Assembly: GCA_945643635.1 (NCBI GenBank)
Contig: CALZFC010000010.1
Location: 1,354,501-1,418,500, forward strand
Length of the DNA: 64,000 bases
Source of the DNA: Allodiplogaster sudhausi
Taxonomy: Eukaryota > Nematoda > Chromadorea > Rhabditida > Diplogasteridae
Direction of reading: 5' to 3'
This document shows, piece after piece, positions 53,491 through 64,000 of this stretch. The first letter of the stretch is position 1; each line of letters starts with the position of its first letter. Both the position numbers and the translations under genes were made by a program. Below the pieces are notes generated by a model that saw only the letters and a list, made by a program, of their open reading frames with translations, was not told where the DNA came from and made no database searches.

Positions 53491-54581
53491 TTAGCCCCTG
53501 GCGTTGCACGAGAACAGCTTCTTCGACTTGATCTTATTCTTCAGGAAGACGCCGGCCTTCGACAACTGCCAGTCGTTGCCCACCTGGTTGGGCTGTGTGC
53601 CGGGCTTGAGCGCCGATGCGGCTTCGGATATGGCGGCGATCGACCACGCCACATAGGAGGCCTTGTTTTTGTCCAGCAGTTCGTACCATTTGTTGGCCTC
53701 AGCCGTGTAGATCTGTCCATTTTTGCCACCGTCAGAATGGACGCCGTACTCCGAAATAAACACGGGAATCTTCGCTGCGTTCTTCAAGTAGGTTTCTCGC
53801 TCCCACTCCTGAGTTTTTGGATAAACACCAGAGTAGAAGTGCTGCACGTACATCACGTTCCTCTGGCCTAAATTATAACAGGACCTGAGTGGAGTGTGTG
53901 TGAATCTCTGAGACACATACCCCACAGAGGTGAGTTTCGGGCTTGCTCGCCCCGACGGTCCCGACCAATATGGAGTACCTAGCAGAGCCACGTTGTCAGG
54001 GTCGATGGCGCGAATCGCTTTCAGAACGTTGGTGTGATAGGGCTTCACAACGCTGTTCCAGTCCACCTATAATCTGTGTTATAAGCCACGAAGAAACCGC
54101 CTCAATGCAATGCCTGGAGAGGCTCATTGTAGGTCTCGTAGAGCACGTGCGGGTATTTGCCGTAGTCGGTGGCCATTTGCTTGAAGAATTCAATCGCTTG
54201 CCACTGGTGCTTCTCGGCCTCGTGTTCGTGCTAGTCGATGATCACGTACATGCCCCTCTCGATGGCCGCCTCCACGACGGTGCGCACCCTTGCAATCTGT
54301 TCCTGCTTGTTTTTGAGGTAGCCGTCGTCGATGCCCATCACGGCGCGCACCACGTTCGCGCCCCACTGACAAGCGAGTGAGTTAACGGTGTCCTTGTTGA
54401 AGAACTGTGGCATCCACTGAGACCAGAATAGCGACATTCCGACGAGTTGTACGGGTTGGCCATTGGCGCCCACCAGCTTCGTGCCTTTCACGGAGAGCTG
54501 TCCGTAGGGCGGGTTCTTCGGCCTGAGCGCGGAAGCTCCCAGCAAAATGACTGCTAGAGAGAAGAGAGTGTATCGCAGCAT
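53491..54581 (-). pseudogene. GH5 cellulase copy 6, diverged, amber codon
   Basis: Full-length layout: exon 1 54114-54581 (MLRYTLFSLAVILLGASA, PPYGQLSVKG, WGANVVRAVMG, NEPLQ), exon 2 53921-54066, exon 3 53491 to about 53868 (VMYVQHFYSGVY, VFISEYGV, same CNARG end). Protein differs clearly from the other copies in exon 1 and the middle of exon 3, but its 3' end is identical to the array, suggesting gene conversion or that the array grew from this end. Three faults: TGG to TAG in the IIDWHDHE strand (54,231-54,233), a GC instead of GT donor after exon 1, and exon 2 is 146 nt against 148 in copy 2, which mis-phases exon 3. Confidence 0.8.
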
Positions 54582-55170
54582 CCTGTGGCGTTGAACTGGC
54601 CTTTCCCGAATCCAGCTCCGCTTAAGTAGTGTACTCTTCCCTCACTGTCCTCAATCGGGCATATTTGGACAGCTGAGGTTAAGGGAGGGACTCTATGAAA
54701 TGATGTTGAGTCGAAAACATAAAAATGACATTGTTCATAGTATATGACACGAGAATCCTCGACGAGGCTTAGTGCACATCGTGTACGTTGACTTCCGCCT
54801 TCAGTTTCCATTCTCGTGTTAGACCCTAGCGGGAATGTGTTCAAACAATTTTCTCAATCCGTCTTTACTTTTCGACTCTCTTTATTTTTATCCACGTGAT
54901 TTCAGGTCGGGGATATGATCGCCATTAACATATCGTGGGCAACGGCTTCTACCTTCTTTTTTTATAACCTAGCGGGAAAGTACTCAAGCAGTATATGCAT
55001 TCAATACGATCAAATTTTGATGCGCTAATAATCTTTGGCCATTTTGGTTATTGAGAACTCACAGCGCTGTGTTTGGACAGGATCTGTTCGGCGCAGTTTC
55101 GAGATTTAGTGTGCACAACGTGCATAAGCACAACGTGCTCAAGAAGTTGTGGATCCATGAGTGTTATCTG
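54582..55170. other. flank of cellulase copy 6
   Basis: Upstream flank of the diverged cellulase; resembles the flanks at 39,477-39,900 with many differences. No gene or other feature is seen. Confidence 0.5.
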
Positions 55171-57075
55171 GTACTCAGTAAATGAAAAAAGGCTTATTGA
55201 CAGGATTGCGCAAGGCTTATTAAAAAGGCTTTCGAAAGGATCTTTTTTTCGGTGCGAAAAGGCTTATTAACAGGATTCTTTTTGTGAAATGCACCATGAA
55301 CTTCACTTAATTTTCTCTTGGTAATAATTTCCACTGCGAATGAAGCGCATTCATGAAACATTCTTTATTTGTGTCATACAAACATTAAAAGTGTAAGAAA
55401 TAATACAATAACCGTCCAAAAAGTACAGGTTAGTCAATCAGCAACACATTTAGTACATGGAAGGGCATATTACTCATGAATGACAAGTAAATTCCTAAAC
55501 TTAAGGTGTTCATGAGCATGCTTCTGTGTTAATCGATACAATGATATGGCCTGAATGCGGGAAAAAGGGAAACAAATCATGGATTAACTAGTATAGCTTG
55601 AAAAAATAGTTTAAGAAAGAAAACGGGAACGGGGGACCGCTACAGAAACTGAGGATAGGCTAGGAAGGAAGCAACGGAGAAAGGGGGAACTCCAATGAGT
55701 GGGCACGACTGGTAAGTGGAAAAAGCTGGCTGCCAGCCCTCTGCCGAGTAGTCAGAGAGCAACTCGAGTTCGTCGTCATCCATGTCGATGGGGTCGGGCC
55801 GGGCCGGCTTGGTCTCTGGAGTGGGGTCGATGTCACCCGGCATGAGCTTCCGAGCACTCGCAGCTTCATCATCGTCCAAGCCCTCCGCCTTGCGTTGCGC
55901 CTCGTTCAGCAGCTGTTCGTAGCTGAATAAATTGCATTCTTTTAGACTATTGTCAAAACAACGAAATACTTTACTATCTCATAGGAATTTTAGGGAATTC
56001 GAACTCGGGAAAAATTGTTGGGGAACAGAGCCATTTTTTCCAAAAAATATGATACGGTAAACAAGAAACTCAAAGAAAAATAGATTACTGTATCAGTGAC
56101 CATGCCTGAACATATAAACGTTTATGGAATTAGCTGTGGTGGCAAAAACTCGTAAACATAAAAGAACATCTAAGTATAATGAGCAAATCACCTATATATA
56201 AACACCATATATAATTACGACAAATAAAAACATTCTCTCAACCTTGAATTCTTGATCGAGCAGCCCGCATGTTCGATCGAGACAGCGCTTCTTGCATACG
56301 CGCTCCATCACCTCAATCAAGCGAGTTTCGCTGGGCATATTGCTTATTCTTCTTTTCGAAGAAAATGGGTATCAGAAACAGAAAATGGAAACAAGTTAGC
56401 CAAAATAAAAAAAAAAGCAAAACCTTATTGTTATCATTCGCATGAATGTCGCTAGGTGCGACAGCAATCAGATTCGCAGTCACTAGATTCAGTTAACGAC
56501 CTTACTTCATTCTAAAAGGAATAACATTGGCAACTGTAAAAATAATCATCATAAACTAGCGAAAAGAACGACGAGAAGGTTCTAGTTGCGTCATGACAAC
56601 TACGAGAACGGCAGTGTCAGCACCATCCTCTTGAATCCGACAAAAAAGAGAAATGTTCGAATAAATATGTAATAGAAAACAAAGTTTATTTTGCCCCCCC
56701 CCCAACTAGTAGAGCACCAGATCGGTGTCACAGCGTACTTCCTGATAAAATAAGCTGCTACATTTTAGTATGTCTATAGGCGCCAAATAGAAAAAAAGAC
56801 AAGTAAAGAGAAACACGAATATACATAAAATGAAGAGAAACCACATAGCCAGCTTTCCAAATCTCGAAATACTGTTAATTAGACTAGCAGAATCCTGTTA
56901 ATAAGCCTTGCACCCGAAATTCCTGTCAATAAGACTTTCGCCCCGCGAAATCCTGTTAATGAGCCTTTGCATGTGCACAATTCCATCAATCAGCCTTTTT
57001 TCTTGCACAATCCTTTTAATACGCCTTTTTTGTCGAACAATCCTTTTAATAAGCTTTTTTTCATTTACTGAGTAT
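55171..57075. mobile_element. inverted-repeat element enclosing exon-like ORFs
   Basis: Left end 55171-55281 and right end 56888-57075 are inverted copies beginning TACTCAGTAAATGAAAAAA. Each arm is built from ~30-bp units around GCTTATTAACAGGATT; in the right arm five units follow each other. About 1.6 kb lies between, with two minus-strand exon-like frames. No target duplication is clear, so it could also be a chance pair of foldback ends. Confidence 0.5.
55640..56330 (-). CDS. unidentified exon pair with acidic C-terminus
   Basis: Exon 55640-55922 follows a TTATTCAG acceptor and reads [17 protein letters not shown], a proline/aspartate-rich middle ([15 protein letters not shown]) and ends PQFL-stop. 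An upstream frame at 56243-56330 reads [15 protein letters not shown] and CGLLDQEFK before a GTTGAG donor; weakly reminiscent of Canopy-family proteins, but the two frames do not join in phase with the splice sites I can see. It may be a captured gene fragment inside the inverted-repeat element, or the end of a gene whose other exons I could not find. No function assigned. Confidence 0.4.
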
Positions 57076-57385
57076 GTCTGTTGCTTGCGTTGACTCTTCA
57101 TTGGAATCAGTGGAGTCAGAACTGTGGTATTTCCTAGCCTGAGAGCTCCCCGTTGTGATCCGAACCGTTCGTAGATAAAAAAATCAGCTACATATCTACA
57201 TCATCCTTTTTCTAACATGAAAGTCATGAGGTGCTTCTGCTTGCTCACCATCAGAGAATTTATTTTTCGTTTGTGGATTAATGGCATGTAAGGGAATATC
57301 AGAAGTGGATGGGTTGGAAGGTAATGCCTCCCGGCGACTGGCTGGGTAATGGTATTCTAGGAATGGAGGGGTACTATCACCACCC

Positions 57386-59579
57386 CTAGAAGAGTCTGAG
57401 CACGAGCTGCGCCCGGTCGGTGCCGTCCTTGCAGTTGAAGACGCGCGCTCCCTTCTCGTTAAGGAAGTCTTCGTGGAGGATCTCGCGGAGGACCAGGCAG
57501 CCAGCACGGCGGCCGATCTGAAGACACAAATAGAAAAAGAAAGAGAAGTGAGAGAGATAGAAAGAGAGTGAGACTAAGAGAGATATGAAGAGACAGCGAG
57601 AGAAAGAGAGAGAGAGACAGAGAGAGAGAGACAGAGAAAGAGAGAGATACACCGTCGATTTTGCCCCGCCTTGTCCCACTCAAAACTTCGAGGCCAATAT
57701 TCCTCAATATTCCTACCAATTCTTCTAATACAAGCAATATTATAACCAAAAAGTAGCTCCACCCACATGGATTACCAAGCTCCGCCCATTACCTCCCTCT
57801 CAAGCACCGCCCACTTCTCACCGTCTGCGATGCGAGATTTGTCTTCTCAGAGAGCGCGCCCTGGACGCCATCGGCAATGTTTCCGGCATAGAGACGGCCA
57901 CCGAGGCCGTGGCCGCTGTAGCGGGACGAGATCTGGGGGGAAAAGTATTCCACTTTCTTTATATTTCTGGTTTTATCTATGTATTTCTTCATTACAATTT
58001 GAAATTAAAATATTTTTTACCATAGAGAGAGGAGGATAGAAATAGGCTTTTTTTTTATTAGAAGCGAAACCGCCATGCATTTAAAAATTCTTATCGTTAG
58101 ATCAATTTCAACATACCGACGCGATAGACAAGTAGAGAATAGTGTGGATGTGGGCGGGAATGCACTGCCACATCTCAAAAAGATCGAGGAAATATTGGAG
58201 ACGCAAAGAGGGGAAAAGTCAGACAGAGAAAGACAAAGATAGTGAGAGAGAGAGAGAGAAGGATAGAGTGGTGGAGAGAAGTAGAAACAGATAGCAGATG
58301 AACAGATGAGAAAGCGAGGGTTTGGAAATCAATAGGAACAAATTAGTTTGCCATTCTGACATCCTCTTTGATGGTCTCGAGCAGCTTTTCGATGTACTTG
58401 CACTTGGCCGACATCTTCACTGCGTTCCCCTCCTCCTCCTTCTCTCTTTCTTCTTGAACTCGCCCGATCTCGGGCGGTGGATCACTTCGCCAAGGCGCAC
58501 GCCGACCAGCTCGTTGCTACAGATGTTAATTTTTTTTATATATTTTAATTGTCGCAAGTGTTCTGTAATTCTAATCGTAATTGAAAAAAATTATTATTGC
58601 ATACATCTTATACAGATTGCTACTTCTTATTTTGTTGCAAACCTCTCCGAGAACATCACGTAGGAACTGCCATTTGCAATGTAGCTGCGAGTGATCAATG
58701 GAAAGGGAAGATGGGAGATACAAGTACGAATGAAGAGAAGAGTGAGATTGAGAGACTGAGGGAGAAAATAAAGGGAAAAAGAGAGAGAGAGAAAGAAAGA
58801 ACTTGAACTAGATAGAGAGGGAGAAAAGAGAAGCAGAGAAAAGAACTTCGATAAAGTGGCTCGGCCTCTGCATCATCGAGTTCGGAAGAGGTGCAAAGTG
58901 CGTCACGCTTCTGAAATAATATAGTCTTGTTCAACAAAATGAGAGCTGTAAAATGGTAAAGGAAAAAGTTTCAAAAAGACACTAAAATTAAATATTTTTT
59001 AACGCTCACCACGAAATCCTTCAGCAGGAAGCGCACAATGTCATCGATGTCCGACTCGCGAGCCGGCCGAAGAGTGAAGGAGTCGACGGACTGACTGCTG
59101 CTGCTGCTGCATCTGGGAAGCGGGGAAACAGCATGGCCTAGTGGTTGTCTGTTAGCATTTTCGTCCAGACAGTCTCCAGTTCAACCCCCCCCCCTCCAGC
59201 ACGAAATAAGGAAAGTCTCCACGAATATGCTGTTGTATAACTGCTAAACTCTGCAACTTGGTTCTGAATAGTTAAATAGTGGCAATGGCCACGAAAATTT
59301 GTGAAGGTTGCACCACACTTTTAAAACAAAGGAAGAAAGGAAACTCTATGCTTTAAAAAAATCTTTAGATGGTCAGGAGAAAGGAGAAGAAATCAAAAGA
59401 CACTCTTTCAAAGTTGACTCATATGTGCTGAATCGCACACAAGATTGGCCATTTTTTTGAAATGTGGGGAATCATCGCTGAAAATTACAACAAAAAATGC
59501 GTTTAAAATTTGCTATAATTAGGTTCTCATTGAGGAATTCTTACCTTCTGACTGAGAAAGCGACGACGGGATTCTGCAT
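57386..59579 (-). CDS. GNAT-family N-acetyltransferase-like protein
   Basis: Minus-strand exons: 59545-59579 (ATG; MQNPVVAFSVRR), 59010-59112 (FTLRPARESDIDDIVRFLL, the usual GNAT first strand and helix), 58847-58910 (ends AEPLYR), about 58639-58685 (YIANGSSYVMFSE), about 58360-58516 (NELVGVRLGEV, KCKYIEKLLETIKED), about 58115-58186 (DLFEMWQCIPAHIHTI), 57820-57938 (SSRYSGHGLGGRL) and 57386-57525 (GCLVLREILHE, RVFNCKDGTDRAQLVLRLF-stop). RYSGHGLGGRL fits the acetyl-CoA pyrophosphate-binding R/Q-x-x-G-x-G/A motif. Layout resembles nematode/insect arylalkylamine-type acetyltransferases. Substrate unknown. Some junctions (after 58847 and within 58360-58516) are not in clean phase, so the model is approximate and a frame fault is possible. 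Confidence 0.68.
57545..57652. repeat. GA microsatellite in the GNAT intron
   Basis: About 100 bases of AGAGAGAC-type repeat between the last two exons of the acetyltransferase-like gene. Confidence 0.8.
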
Positions 59580-59621
59580 GAGGCTGTTGTTGTTGTTCGT
59601 GGCGGTGCGGAGTGGAAGGGA

Positions 59622-59812
59622 GGAGGACTTGAGAGAGAGAAAGGGGGAGGAAAGGGAGAGAGGAAGACGGGCGGTGAAGGGGAGAGCGAGAGAGGAGGAG
59701 AGGAGACGGGCAGACGAGGGCAGGCGAGAGATCATGACTGGAAGAGAGAGCGAGAGAGAGAGAGAAAGAGATAAAGAGAGCGAGAGATAAATAGAAGTGA
59801 GAGATAGACAAA
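59622..59812. repeat. GA-rich microsatellite upstream of the GNAT gene
   Basis: Imperfect GAGA/GGAG repeat 50-230 bases upstream of the acetyltransferase-like start codon. The open frames through it are repeat translations. Confidence 0.75.
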
Positions 59813-60415
59813 AAGAGAGGCACAAGAATGCGAACCCGACCAGACGCGTCTCCGAAGATCTGGCGAAATGATGAGAATTTTATTCCATTTTTGCAGACAA
59901 TACATATGTATGTATATTCTTGCACTGTAGATTGATGGCAATTAGATTGTCTTTGCAGAAGTACTTTCCTTCATTTTAATTTCCAAACAACCAATCGTTT
60001 GGATTGCATGCCAATTGCTAAAAGTCTTACTTAATTAAACGATTAATTGCATGAAAAATATTTCTCTTTTCTCCAATTTTTATGCAATTTTCTCATGTCA
60101 GTTTTCTCGAGCGTACTTTACAATTAAAAAGATTAGAAATACTAATTAAAAATTTTTGGTGAATGTAGAGAGAAGTGATCCTTTGGGGTTGATTTTTTCT
60201 CGTTATTGCATACAATTATCGGGAAAGTGTGCGTGTTCGTTATCTCTCCGTGTTTGTGGACAACAACAGAAAGTAAATATTGCCTGATAAATTGATATGC
60301 CAGTTTTTTTTTAATCCATGCATTTCAATTGTACGAGTTGGAGGGGAAGTATACGAAGAGGATCCAGATGCCGGGTCCGAAAGCACACCATGATGAGTGT
60401 GCTCATGTTCTCAGG
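59813..60415. other. intergenic, nothing recognised
   Basis: AT-rich sequence between the acetyltransferase-like gene and the SINE cluster. I see no exon, RNA gene or repeat in it. Confidence 0.5.
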
Positions 60416-60418
60416 CTG

Positions 60419-60570
60419 TAGAAATTTTTCTAAGTCCAGAACTCCCGTTGAAATTTTCGACCCTTATTTTTCTAAGTCCAGAAGTCCCCGTTGAAATTTT
60501 CACCCGATATTTTTCTAAGTCCAGAACGTCCCGTTGAAATTTTTCCCGTTATTTTTCTAAGTCCAGGATT
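60419..60570. repeat. ~56-bp tandem repeat
   Basis: Three to four copies of TTTTTCTAAGTCCAGAA followed by CCCGTTGAAATTTT. Related pieces recur at 61,725-61,800, so it belongs with the SINE-like cluster that follows. Confidence 0.7.
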
Positions 60571-60592
60571 CATTCCACCATGTTCTTGGTCG

Positions 60593-61371
60593 ATCGAAAT
60601 ATTACAAGTCCAGGATCCTGACAGGATCCGAACCTGGGTCGCTTGCGTAAGTCCCCCGCGTTACCAATCGGCCATTCGTCCATCATACCAACTGGCATGC
60701 GAAGATGTAGACATTCGTGTTGAATGTGATCATACATTAAAGATCACACATCATTCACCGGAGGGGGGGATATTGCCATTTCTGCTAGTCGAAATATTAC
60801 AAGTCCAGGATCCTGACAGGATCCGAACCTGGGTCGCTTGCGTAAGTCCCCCGCGTTACCAATCGGCCATTCGTCCATCATACCAACTGGCATGCGAAGA
60901 TGTAGACATTCGTGTTGAATGTGATCATACATTAAAGATCACACATCATTCACCGGAGGGGGGGGATATTGCCATTTCTGCTAGTCGAAATATCACAAGT
61001 CCCGAACACTGAGAGGAATCGAACCTGGGTCGCTTGCGTAAGTCCCCCGCGTTACCAATCGGCCATTCGTCCATCATACCAACTTGCATGCGAAGATGTA
61101 GACATTCGTGTTGAATGTGATCGTACATTAAAGATCACACATCATTCACCGGAGGGGGGATATTGCCATTTCTGCTAGTCGAAATATCACAAGTCCCGAA
61201 CACTGAGAGGAATCGAACCTGGGTCGCTTGCGTAAGTCCCCCGCGTTACCAATCGGCCATTCGTCCATCATACCAACTTGCATGCGAAGATGTAGACATT
61301 CGTGTTGAATGTGATCATACATTATAGATCACACAACATTCACCGGAGGGGGGATATTGCCATTTATGCTT
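60593..61371 (-). repeat. tandem tRNA-derived SINE-like array, four units
   Basis: Units of about 194-197 bp start at 60593, 60787, 60984 and 61178. On the minus strand each has a Pol III A box (TGGCCGATTGGTAACGC) and, about 33 bases on, a B box (GGTTCGGATCC in the first two units, GGTTCGATTCC in the next two). A GGAGGGGGGATATTGCC block ends each unit. The tRNA-like part lacks a well-paired anticodon arm, so it reads as a tRNA-derived SINE or satellite, not a tRNA gene cluster. Confidence 0.75.
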
Positions 61372-61960
61372 GTTGAAATATCACAAGTCCAGAACACTGA
61401 GAGGAATCGAACCCGAGCCGCTTGCGTCGTATGTCGTGACGTTACCAATGTGCTATTCGGTCATCATACCAAATTGCAACTGAAGATGTAGACATTCGAA
61501 AGGGTATGAATCATTCAATGTTGAGAAACTCTACAAATTTTTACAAGTAAATATCCAAGCCAGTGGAAATATCACTAGTCCGGAATAAATACAGCAAATG
61601 ATATTCCCCCCCCCGAGAGGGTCGAACCTGGGACCTTGCTCACTACCAATGAGCCAAACGGCCGTCATACCAACTCTCAACTGAATATGTGTACATGCAA
61701 ACGTGTATGTGGAAGTGATACATATTTTCCCCAAGTCCAAAACCCCTCGTGAATTATTCAGATACAGGAATATTTTCCAAGTCCGAAACCCCCGTTGAAT
61801 ATTACTTCTAAAATTTTACCAAGTCCAGGAAGAGTGAATAAATAGTGATAGGAATATAACGAGCTATACATATTTTCCCAAGAGGATCGAAAAGGGCCAA
61901 TCATTTTGAAATAGATCCCTTTACCAATGACACATTCGGCAGCCATACATTGTCAGAAGT
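61372..61960 (-). repeat. degenerate SINE-like units
   Basis: Three diverged units continue the array: one with its B-box match near 61,405, one with TGGCTCATTGGTAGTG and GGTTCGACCC near 61,620-61,665, and one near 61,875-61,950. Spacing stays near 190 bases, so the whole 1.4 kb grew by tandem amplification and then drifted. Confidence 0.6.
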
Positions 61961-62211
61961 AAAATTGTAGACATATGTACATGTATAAGGAAGTGACAGA
62001 AGACTATTTTCCCAAGTCCATAAACTAATATTTAGGCTGCTCATATTTATTCATTGTTTGAAGTGTGACCTTATTAAGCTAAAAAAATCACTTTTTTATT
62101 TCCAAACATAGTTCACATCTATTCTTTCGTATTTCATCTTAATTTTTTAACGTGATATTGCTCAAATATAAAAGACAAAATTTATTCTTCAACATTTCTT
62201 TTATTCATATT

Positions 62212-63787
62212 TCAATAATCCCACTCGAAAGCGTTGCATGACGTGCATGTCGAGAACTTGCGATCCGGATTGGATTTGGTGTGTGAAGTGTGCTCCTTCC
62301 GATCCGCATCATTGCAACACCGAATCAGGGGATCATAATCCGACGGCGCACCGATTCTTCGGACCTTACTGTCCGCATGCGCTTGGCACGAGAAAAGAAG
62401 AGTCTGAAAAAATATAATTTCTTAGCAAATCGAGAATAATATTTATAGAATACTTAATATATATATATATATATATATATAAATATACTTTAAAACTCTC
62501 ACCTTTCCGTTATCAACACTCACCTTGCCATATACACGCATAACCATCGAATTTCCACAGCCACAATTGGGTCGCTTGATCTGTAAGAATATAGACATTA
62601 TCGTAGAGTGAAAGTGAAACATACTATAGGTTTATTGAACAAAGAATATAAAAAATTAGTCATACCCTCTTCCCGCCGGCAACACGCTTCGTTTTCACCA
62701 CTGACCCCCCGTCATCGGAATCATCGGATTCGACCATGGCACGCCTCACTACCTTCTTAAAACAAATAGCAATATTAGTTAAGAAAATATTATATTTTGG
62801 TTGGTGTGAAGGAAGGTAGAATATAGACATTATCGTAGAGTGAAAGTGAAACATACTATAGGTTTATTGAACAAAGAATATAAAAAAATTAGTCATACCT
62901 TCTTCCCGCCGGCAACACGCTTCGTTTTCACCACTGACCCCCCGTCATCGGAATCATCGGATTCGACCATGGCACGCCTCACTACCTTCTTAAAACAAAT
63001 AGCAATATTAATTAAGAAAATATTATATTTTGGTTGATGTGAAGGAAGGTAGAACATAGAAATTATTGTAGAGTGAAAGTGAAACATACTATAGGTTTAT
63101 TGAACAAAGAATATAAAAAATTAGTCATACCTTCTTCCCGTTGGCAACACGTTTCGTTTTCACCACTGAACCGTCATCGGAATCGTCATCATCCAACACC
63201 ACAAGCTTAGCTGCCTTCTTAAAAAAAATAGAAAATTATTAATTAAGACAATCTTATATTTTGGTTGATGTGAAGGTTGTAGAGTGAAAGTGAAACATAC
63301 TATAGGTTTATTGAACAAAGAATGTAAAAAATTAGTCATACCTTCTTCCCGTTGGCAACACGTTTCGTTTTCACCACTGAACCGTCATCGGAATCGTCAT
63401 CATCCAACACCACAAGCTTAGCTGCCTTCTTAAAAAAAATAGAAAATTATTAATTAAGACAATCTTATATTTTGGTTGATGTGAAGGTTGTAGAGTGAAA
63501 GTGAAACATACTATAGGTTTATTGAACAAAGAATGTAAAAAAATAGTCATACCTTCTTCCCGCCAACACCGCGTTTCGTGTTCTCATTTGCCTCGTCAGA
63601 TGAATCGACAATCTCCCGTTTCAATTCCTCCTTAAAAAAACAACTAGACAATTGTTTATTAAGGCGATATTTAAAGTGTTAATGTATTAAAAAGGAAATA
63701 CATAGAGTGAAGCAAAACATAGATAAGAAATGAGAATAAAATTTCTGAACGTACATCATTAGTCTCGTTGTTAGAGATAGCCGCCAT
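62212..63787 (-). CDS. GRF-type zinc-finger-like protein with tandem duplicated exons
   Basis: Eight minus-strand exons, all phase 0: 63755-63787 (ATG; MAAISNNETND), 63553-63630, 63342-63428, 63131-63217, 62899-62988, 62666-62755, 62524-62580 and 62212-62403 (TGA). Total 237 residues. Exons 2-6 each encode a unit of an acidic patch (DDSDDG) and a basic SVVKTKRV-type end; 63342/63131 are near-identical to each other, and so are 62899/62666, introns included. The last two exons give CGCGNSMVMRVYGK and NPDRKFSTCTSC...FEWDY, resembling the Cys and NP-x-R-x-F / F-x-W features of GRF zinc fingers, which bind single-stranded nucleic acid. The acidic serines suit casein kinase 2. The start ATG directly follows a TTTTTCAG acceptor. 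Likely nuclear, inferred only from composition. Confidence 0.8.
62459..62482. repeat. (AT)n microsatellite
   Basis: About 12 AT repeats in the intron before the last exon of the GRF-like gene. Confidence 0.85.
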
Positions 63788-64000
63788 CTGAAAAAAAATA
63801 GTAAATAAAAAAATGAAAAGTGAAAAAAGTGATTGGATACGTACGAAATCTCTACTTAAGTATTCGAACCTGGAATGCAGACAATGTGAGACACCATCGT
63901 CTCAAAGTCCCAGAGATGTATACAGATTCCGGATCTAAATGCATTTTCATTATCCAGGATGAATGGAAAAAGAAGACATAGAAATATAAGAGATTATATC
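63788..64000. other. upstream of the GRF-like gene, possible tRNA-like repeat
   Basis: On the minus strand a B-box-like GGTTCGAATAC (near 63,865) is preceded by TGAGACGATGGTG. This could be one more degenerate tRNA-derived repeat. No other feature is seen before the window ends. Confidence 0.3.

Noticed and set aside
60491..61012. A 173-codon plus-strand ORF with repeated peptide blocks
   Set aside because: It is the translation of the SINE-like tandem units; the repeated peptide comes from the DNA repeat.
60593..61371. CRISPR-like or tRNA gene cluster
   Set aside because: Spacing (~194 bp) and full-unit repetition do not fit CRISPR, and the tRNA-like parts lack a paired anticodon arm and acceptor stem.

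Overview
The window is nuclear DNA of a nematode. The clearest pointers are EGAS-type genes (EGF modules joined to a DEG/ENaC amiloride-sensitive-channel domain, a combination known from Caenorhabditis), short exons with phase-1 EGF modules, TTTCAG-type splice acceptors, and animal-type GH5 cellulase genes of the horizontally acquired kind found in plant-associated tylenchids and in diplogastrids such as Pristionchus. My best guess is a diplogastrid-like nematode, but the sequence does not settle this. Gene models were spliced by eye from codon phase, GT/AG sites and comparison of paralogous copies.

Left half (1-38,650): a tandem array of a two-gene unit. Each unit has a plus-strand gene of unknown function followed by a minus-strand EGAS gene. 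Unit 1 (about 1-15,850) and unit 2 (about 16,370-34,900) are nearly complete. Unit 3 (35,153-37,640) has collapsed to two exon pieces of the first gene and the last exon of the second. The two long EGAS copies carry different damage, and different mobile elements sit in their introns: a deleted LTR retrotransposon and one TTAA MITE in copy A; two TTAA MITEs and a 5.8-kb MULE DNA transposon (itself invaded three times) in copy B. Empty sites in the sister copy confirm several of these insertions.

Middle (39,240-54,600): a minus-strand GH5 cellulase cluster with a 5'-end fragment, a near-complete copy, a 961-bp tandem array of three 5'-truncated copies, and a diverged copy. Every copy has a lesion or truncation. 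A young Ty3/gypsy-type LTR retrotransposon (41,931-49,743) with 564/563-bp LTRs, a coiled-coil ORF, Gag-protease and Pol ORFs is inserted in the 5' flank of the near-complete cellulase; the empty site is visible next to the first fragment.

Right end (55,170-64,000): an inverted-repeat element enclosing exon-like ORFs, a minus-strand GNAT N-acetyltransferase-like gene (57,386-59,579), a tandem array of tRNA-derived SINE-like repeats (60,593-61,960), and a complete eight-exon minus-strand gene (62,212-63,787) with four tandemly duplicated acidic/basic exons and a GRF-type zinc-finger-like end. CT/GA microsatellites are abundant in introns throughout.
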